Source: Paraburkholderia oxyphila NBRC 105797 (GTDB lineage: Bacteria; Pseudomonadota; Gammaproteobacteria; Burkholderiales; Burkholderiaceae). From it: a DNA stretch of 64,000 nucleotides. This document shows, piece by piece, positions 59,291 through 64,000 of the stretch. Within the stretch, counting starts at the first letter, position 1; the number at the start of each line of letters is the position of its first letter. The position numbers and the translations under genes are program-made. The notes beneath the pieces are model-generated. The model saw only the letters and a program-made list of their open reading frames with translations. It was not told where the DNA came from and made no database searches. The stretch lies in contig NZ_BAYD01000011.1 of NCBI RefSeq assembly GCF_000685075.1, positions 112,468 to 176,467 of the forward strand, in the 5' to 3' direction.

Positions 59291-61165
59291 GTGCTCCGCC
59301 TGATTTTCGCCCGCACCTCGCGCCCCGCGGCCGCGCTCACGCTGGCGCTCGCCAGCACTTTTTGCCCTCCGGCTAACGCGGCAACACCGGTCCCGCCGCC
59401 CACCGGAGCGAAGGCCAGCACCCCTGCCGCAGACAAGCCCGCTACGGCGAGTGCCGCCGCGCCCGACGCCTCCCTCCGCGCGAGCGTCACGCCCGCAGCC
59501 ATGGCGACACCGGACTTCTTCTCGCTCGCCGAGCGCTACGGTCCCGCAGTCGTGCACGTGATCGCGCGCGGTACCGACGATCAGACCGCGCCGCCCGAGC
59601 AGGAAGCCATCGATGCCACGGACCCGTTCTTCGCGTTCTTCAAGCGCGCGCCGCAGCCGCCCGCCGACGGCCAGCCCGGCGCCCCGCGCGCGATGACGGG
59701 CGCGGGCTCCGGCTTCATCGTCAGCCGCAATGGCATCGTGCTCACCACGGCGCACGTCGTGGACAACGCCGATGAAGTGACCGTGCTGCTGACCGACAAG
59801 CGCGAGTTCAAGGCTCAGGTGGTCGCCGTCGATCCGCAAAGCGACGTGGCCGTGCTGCAGATCGCCAATGCGCACAATCTGCCGTTCGTGAAGCTCGGCG
59901 ATTCGTCGAAGGTGCGCGCCGGCGAACCGGTGCTGTCGATCGGCTCGCCCGACAGCTTCCAGAACACCGTGACGACGGGCATCGTCAGCGCCACCTCGCG
60001 CACGCTGCCCAACGGCAACGCGTTCCCGTTCCTGCAGACCGATGTGGCGGTCAACCCCGATAACTCCGGCGGACCCGTGTTCAATCGCGCGGGCGAAGTG
60101 ATCGGCATCGACGTGCAGCTCTACGCCGACAGCGGCCACTACGAGGGCCTGACGTTTGCGATTCCGATCGAAGCGGCGAACCAGTTCCGCGCGCAGCTGC
60201 AGGCGGCGCTCAAGGCGGCGCCCGCTGCCGCGGCCCCGGCCACTGCCGACCCCGCTGCCCCCGCCGACGCAGGCAGCGGCGGCACTGCGCGCACGACCCA
60301 CACCTTCGGCATGCAAGTCGAGGACGTGAGCCCGGGGATCGCGGCGGCGCTCGGCTTGCCGAGCGCGAGCGGCGCGCTCGTCGACACCGTCGATCCGGGC
60401 TCGCCGGCCGCCGCTGCGGGCGTGAATGCCGGCGACGTCATCATTCGGGTGGGCGACAAGCCGGTCGACGGGGCCGCGGCGCTCGCCGAACAGCTCGCGG
60501 CCGTGCCGCCCGCCACGAAAGCCTCGCTCGGGGTGATCCGTAACCGGCAGCCGGCGCAGGCGGGCTTCAAGAACGCCGCCGTCGATCCGAAGTCGGCGCA
60601 AGCGAAGCGGGTGAGGAAGGCGGTGCCGCCGGCACCGGCAACACAAGCCGCGCAGGCAGCGCAGCCGGCACAAGCCGCGCAAGCGACACCAGCGGCGCAG
60701 CCGGCCCAGGCAGCGCAGCTTGCCGAAGCCACCGACGCGCCGGCCGTGACACCCGTGGCAGCCGTGCCTGCAGTGACAGCCGTCGCCGCCACGCCGGCGG
60801 CGGCCGACGCGACGACTGTAAACGACGTCAGGGCCGTGAAAGCCGTGATGACGGACGCGAGCACCCAACCCGCCACGGCCACGGCGCCGAGCCACGCCGC
60901 GGATCGGCTCGGCCTCGTCATGCACGCCCTGACCGAGGACGAAAAGCGCTCGACCGGGCTTCCACTAGGGCTGATGGTGGACGACTCGATCGGCCCCGCC
61001 GCGAAAGCGGGCGTGCGGCCCGGCGACGTCGTGCTGACGCTCGACGAGACGCTGGTCGAAACGCAGGACCAGGCCGCCGCCCTCGAGGCAAAGGCGACGA
61101 AGAGCATGGAAGTGCTGATCCAGCGAAACCATGCGCGCAGCTTCGTTGCGGTCAAGCTCAGGTGA
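59291..61165 (+). CDS. HtrA/DegP-like periplasmic serine protease with two PDZ domains
   Basis: 624 residues from GTG 59291, with GGGAGG 6 nt upstream. A signal peptide (LALASTFCPPANA) precedes a trypsin-like domain with catalytic His in TTAHVVD, Asp in PQSDVAVLQ and Ser in NPDNSGGP. PDZ1 spans about 335-425 and PDZ2 about 535-624, separated by an unusually long (about 80-residue) Ala/Pro/Gln/Val-rich linker (about 440-530). Such proteases degrade or refold damaged envelope proteins. Normally the Ser is preceded by GN, but here it is DN, which affects the oxyanion hole. The gene may encode a weak protease or chaperone. Confidence 0.88.
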   Translation: MLRLIFARTSRPAAALTLALASTFCPPANAATPVPPPTGAKASTPAADKPATASAAAPDASLRASVTPAAMATPDFFSLAERYGPAVVHVIARGTDDQTAPPEQEAIDATDPFFAFFKRAPQPPADGQPGAPRAMTGAGSGFIVSRNGIVLTTAHVVDNADEVTVLLTDKREFKAQVVAVDPQSDVAVLQIANAHNLPFVKLGDSSKVRAGEPVLSIGSPDSFQNTVTTGIVSATSRTLPNGNAFPFLQTDVAVNPDNSGGPVFNRAGEVIGIDVQLYADSGHYEGLTFAIPIEAANQFRAQLQAALKAAPAAAAPATADPAAPADAGSGGTARTTHTFGMQVEDVSPGIAAALGLPSASGALVDTVDPGSPAAAAGVNAGDVIIRVGDKPVDGAAALAEQLAAVPPATKASLGVIRNRQPAQAGFKNAAVDPKSAQAKRVRKAVPPAPATQAAQAAQPAQAAQATPAAQPAQAAQLAEATDAPAVTPVAAVPAVTAVAATPAAADATTVNDVRAVKAVMTDASTQPATATAPSHAADRLGLVMHALTEDEKRSTGLPLGLMVDDSIGPAAKAGVRPGDVVLTLDETLVETQDQAAALEAKATKSMEVLIQRNHARSFVAVKLR

Positions 61166-61367
61166 GGATGCGGCGCGCGATGTCCTGGGTTCCCGATCGC
61201 TACATGAGGATACAAAGCCGCGCGGAATAACTCCTGTCCACGGCGTGTTCGTGTCTATGTCGGCAGCGTTGAATCGAACGATTCGATTGCAGCCGCGAGA
61301 CCCATCCACACGATCAGGAATTCGAAATGTCTGGCCGGTGAGCTTCTGCAACATCTACGCCGCACGC

Positions 61368-62228
61368 TCAGCGCGGCGTCAATTGCGCATACACATCATG
61401 GGCGAGCTGCAATAGCACCTTGCGATCGATACCACCCGAAAGCGCATAGCCAAAGTCGCCATCGATCCAGTAGAACACGTTCACGGGACCGTCCTGATAG
61501 AGCTTGAACGCAGTCGTATTGCTGCTTGCCTTGCGGTGCGAGATGCACAACGTCACGCGTTCGCCCTGCGCGTTGTGATACATGAACTGCGCGACATCGC
61601 CGTCGGCGCCCGGCAGCAAACGCCCGCCCGAGAGCTCGAAGCCGCTCTTCTCCAGCATCGGCGCATGCACGTTGGTGCCGAGCCGGTTCGCGAGCCACTG
61701 CACAAAATCCTGTTCCTGGCGCGCGCCCATCGAATCCGGCCGCTCCACCTCGGGCATGTAGACCACGTGCGCGAGCGCAGCCTCGTGCACGAAGTTCATG
61801 GTCGAGTCCGCGCTGACCGTATGCAGTTCCGCATGCGGGTCGCCACGGCCCGCTGCGCCGCCCAGCACGTCCGCGCCATAGTGCGTGCCCCAGCCGATGC
61901 CCACGCCCAGCACCAGTGCCGCCGCGAGGCCCGCGAACTTCGGCCAGTTTGCCGCTTCACGCGCGTGGCGCCTGGCCGGCCCGGCGGATGCGGCATGCGC
62001 CGCGCCTGCGGACTCGACGCGCAGACGCGCGGGCACCGGTTCGCTCAGCACACGGTCGTAACGCTCGTGCAGCAGATTGTTGAGCGCGAAGAAGTCGCTC
62101 GCGCGCGCCGCAAGCTCCGGATTGCGTTCGAGCTCGCGCTCGACGTCGGCGCGGCGTGCTTGCGCCAGCGTGCCGTCCACGTAGGCGTGGATTTCCTCTT
62201 CGGTCACGGGATTATGTTGGTCGCTCAT
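61368..62228 (-). CDS. Anti-sigma factor-like transmembrane protein
   Basis: 286 residues. The N-terminal cytoplasmic segment has TEEEIHAYVDGTLAQARRAD VERELERNPEL (split), typical of anti-sigma domains. One membrane helix (LAAALVLGVGIGWGTHYGAD) leads to a periplasmic domain (SADSTMNFVHEAALAHVVYM, WIDGDFGYALSGG). Its start overlaps the sigma-factor stop by 4 bases (ATGA), so it is very probably the cognate regulator of that ECF sigma factor. Intact. Confidence 0.85.
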   Translation of the reverse strand: MSDQHNPVTEEEIHAYVDGTLAQARRADVERELERNPELAARASDFFALNNLLHERYDRVLSEPVPARLRVESAGAAHAASAGPARRHAREAANWPKFAGLAAALVLGVGIGWGTHYGADVLGGAAGRGDPHAELHTVSADSTMNFVHEAALAHVVYMPEVERPDSMGARQEQDFVQWLANRLGTNVHAPMLEKSGFELSGGRLLPGADGDVAQFMYHNAQGERVTLCISHRKASSNTTAFKLYQDGPVNVFYWIDGDFGYALSGGIDRKVLLQLAHDVYAQLTPR

Positions 62229-62743
62229 CGCACCACCTTCAAATTCGCTCGCGGGACGGAACCGGCCATGAGCGCGCGCAGGCGCTCACGTCCCCTCGAA
62301 AGCCGCGACATCACCGTACCGATGGGGATGTCGAGCGCCAGCGCCACGTCGGCGTAACTCATTTCCTCCAACCCAACCAACAGCACCACCTCGCGCTGCT
62401 CGTCCGGCAGCCGCTGCAGCGCAAAGTCGAGATCGCGCACCTCGAGCGTGCCGGTCTGGGACGCAGGCACCGCGTAGTCGGTCTCGGGCACGCTCTCGTC
62501 GTCCACGCTCACGTGCGTGCCACGCGACGCCGACTTGCGCACCTGATTCACGAACAGGTTGTGCATGATCGTGAAGAGCCACGCGCGCAGGTCCGTGCCC
62601 GCGCGAAACAGCGCCGTGCGCCCGAGCGCGCGCTCGAGCGTGTCCTGCACGAGATCGTCGGCGAGCTCGCGGTTGTTGATCAGCGCGCGGGCGTAACGCC
62701 TCAGGCGCGGCACGTGTTCTATCAGCTCGTCACGGATGTCCAT
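62225..62743 (-). CDS. ECF RNA polymerase sigma factor
   Basis: 172 residues, the typical size. Region 2: ELADDLVQDTLERALGRTAL and DLRAWLFTIMHNLFVNQVRK. Region 4: LPDEQREVVLLVGLEEMSYA DVALALDIPIGTVMSRLSRG (split). It redirects RNA polymerase to stress or envelope promoters when released from its anti-sigma factor. It lies between two anti-sigma-like membrane protein genes, overlapping the downstream one and 30 bases after the upstream one. Intact. Confidence 0.93.
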   Translation of the reverse strand: MDIRDELIEHVPRLRRYARALINNRELADDLVQDTLERALGRTALFRAGTDLRAWLFTIMHNLFVNQVRKSASRGTHVSVDDESVPETDYAVPASQTGTLEVRDLDFALQRLPDEQREVVLLVGLEEMSYADVALALDIPIGTVMSRLSRGRERLRALMAGSVPRANLKVVR

Positions 62744-62773
62744 GTTGCATCCTCGCCGTCCTCATTTGAGCAC

Positions 62774-63607
62774 TCATCGTGGGAGCGCCTCATTCGCGAC
62801 CGCTGCGTCGCGGGCCGGCTGCTCCTGCGTGGCGAGGTCCGCCGCGCGCATCAGGCCGCGCGTCTGCGCATCGCCGGCCAGCACCCAGCGCTCGCCATGC
62901 CCCGTCCACCCAAGCAAGCGCAGATTGCCGACGCGCCGGGCGCTCCATTGTGGCTCGGCATGCGCGAACCAGGCGCGCGAGGCGAGCAGCACAACCGGCC
63001 GACCTTCACCGCTTTCGTAGATCCACCGGCCGGCCCGCGCGAAAAGCCCGAGCTCGACCGTGCCGGAGGCCACGAGCCGCAAGCCCGCCGGCGCGAGGTC
63101 GAACGGCGCCGGGACGCTGGCCGGCGGAACCGGCACGAGCGAATCGGCGAGCGGCGCGCCGGGCGAATCCTGCGCGGACGCCGTTGCGTCGGGAGCGTTG
63201 CCGGTCTCCATGAGCGCCATCACCGCCGCGTCGTTCAGAACCTGGGCACTGGGCTCGGAAACGGCAAGCCACGCCAGCGCCGCGCCGGCCACCAGGCAGG
63301 CGAGCGCAAGCGCGACAGCCCGGTGGCGGGCGACGCCACCAGCCGCGGCCCTGCGCCGACGCGCCGGCGCGGGCCGCCGCGTTCCGGACAGCACTTCGGG
63401 GGCGTGCTCATGCTCAGCTTCACCGAATGAGTGACGAAGCTGGGCATTGAGCCGCCGGTAGAACAGGATCCGATGCCATTCACCGGGACGCGTCGCCAGA
63501 TAGTGGCGCACACGCGCGATCCGGTCATGCGCCAGCGAACCGTCTGTGTAGGCGTGGATGTCGCCTTCGGATACCGGCCGCTCGTCGTGCAGCCTCTGCA
63601 AAGCCAT
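62774..63607 (-). CDS. Second anti-sigma-like transmembrane protein upstream of the ECF sigma gene
   Basis: 277 residues from MALQRLHDERPVSEGDIHAY. The N-terminal pattern DIHAYTDGSLAHDRIARVRH YLATRPGEW (split) parallels that of the other anti-sigma-like protein. A single helix follows (VALALACLVAGAALAWLAVS), then a long Pro/Ala-rich linker and a periplasmic domain (LRLVASGTVELGLFARAGRW, LLGWTGHGERWVLAGD). It is first of three genes, 30 bases before the sigma factor. An upstream in-frame GTG was not used. It may be a co-regulator or a diverged anti-sigma factor. Confidence 0.75.
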   Translation of the reverse strand: MALQRLHDERPVSEGDIHAYTDGSLAHDRIARVRHYLATRPGEWHRILFYRRLNAQLRHSFGEAEHEHAPEVLSGTRRPAPARRRRAAAGGVARHRAVALALACLVAGAALAWLAVSEPSAQVLNDAAVMALMETGNAPDATASAQDSPGAPLADSLVPVPPASVPAPFDLAPAGLRLVASGTVELGLFARAGRWIYESGEGRPVVLLASRAWFAHAEPQWSARRVGNLRLLGWTGHGERWVLAGDAQTRGLMRAADLATQEQPARDAAVANEALPR

Positions 63608-63966
63608 GATATGCCGCCGCGTTGGGTGGAGACGATGGACTAACACGCGCGCCTGGGCGCTTATTCCGCGCGGGGCGCAATTTTATGGGGCGCGGGGGGC
63701 TAGTTGCGATCGCGGTGCTGGGTAGGTGGGCGCGCCATTGAGCCGACGCTCTCATCACGACACATCGCTTTGCAGCGGCTGGCCTTTGCCGGATATCAGT
63801 CAGAGGCGTATTTTTCGCAATTTTATGCATTTTGAATCAGTGGCTCGCTGTATTTCGGAATTTTCTCCTGTTCAGGCTAATGCACACTCTTTCAGGATAG
63901 ATAGCTGCGGGTGGTGAGGCTTGCCGCCCTCGCATCGCAGACTCTCTCTTCGGAAGGAAGCGGCAT
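63608..63966. promoter_or_regulatory. Divergent region before the right-edge gene
   Basis: 359 bases, AT-rich from about 63800 to 63900. It should hold the promoter of the three-gene ECF operon (minus) and that of the right-edge gene (plus). No palindrome or gene is evident. Confidence 0.35.
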
Positions 63967-64000
63967 ATGAAGGACGCAGTGACAGGGCGTGAAGTTGCCC
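63967..64000 (+). CDS. Start of an unidentified gene truncated by the window edge
   Basis: An ATG at 63967 with the strong ribosome-binding site GGAAGGAAG 6 nt upstream begins MKDAVTGREVA and runs off the window. Eleven residues are too few to name the product. Confidence 0.45.
   Translation, partial: MKDAVTGREVA

Overview
The window looks like chromosomal DNA from a GC-rich betaproteobacterium of the Burkholderiaceae, most likely Paraburkholderia, Caballeronia or a close relative. This rests on codon bias, a Burkholderia-style type VI secretion (T6SS) locus with a TssM-like/OmpA fusion, a BktB-like thiolase, a benzoylformate decarboxylase cluster and an ECF42/DGPF module. I saw no rRNA, tRNA or CRISPR array. 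Genus and all functions are inferred from reading the proteins, not from a search.

Layout. 1-2.4 kb: accessory genes (partial flavin-binding protein, KfrA-like coiled-coil DNA-binding protein with an upstream palindrome, TfoX-N protein, VOC protein). 2.5-5.7 kb: a scrapyard of T6SS gene pieces (tssJ', tssG', tssM', vgrG' on the minus strand; tssC' joined to tssL' on the plus strand) starting at the first codons of a Tn3-family transposase. 5.7-16.9 kb: intact T6SS genes tssE, PAAR, tssA, tssC, tssB, tssL, the TssM-like/OmpA fusion, hcp and tssH(clpV). tssF and tssK are absent; tssG, tssJ, tssM and vgrG occur only as pieces, so this locus alone cannot build a secretion machine.

17-25.6 kb: DUF523, then a fatty-acid or methylthio-acid oxidation set on the minus strand (acyl-CoA ligase, thiolase, ETF-ubiquinone oxidoreductase, 596-residue acyl-CoA dehydrogenase) with an AraC regulator. 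25.9-28.7 kb: small membrane protein and a LytS/LytTR two-component pair. 28.7-32.8 kb: sugar-acid module (DenD-like dehydrogenase, lactonase, GudP-like MFS carrier). 32.9-39.2 kb: a tonB-exbD-exbB-receptor set preceded by a near-consensus Zur box, and a CcdA/thioredoxin fusion with two covarying hairpins in its leader. 39.3-46.0 kb: benzoylformate to benzaldehyde to benzoate cluster with a divergent LysR regulator. 46.1-48.4 kb: ECF42 sigma factor with VOC and DGPF proteins and a candidate cognate promoter. 48.7-53.8 kb: ROK regulator and sugar ABC transporter with a 25-bp perfect palindrome and a strong terminator. 53.8-58.9 kb: sulfonate-type binding protein, EAL protein, PAS-GGDEF protein. 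59.3-61.2 kb: HtrA-like protease with an altered oxyanion-hole residue. 61.4-63.6 kb: an ECF sigma factor between two anti-sigma-like membrane proteins. A truncated gene begins at the right edge.

The best candidates for something new are the covarying tandem hairpins at 37311-37408, the mosaic T6SS scrapyard beside a Tn3 relic, the Zur-box/TonB system, the two-anti-sigma ECF module and the HtrA variant.
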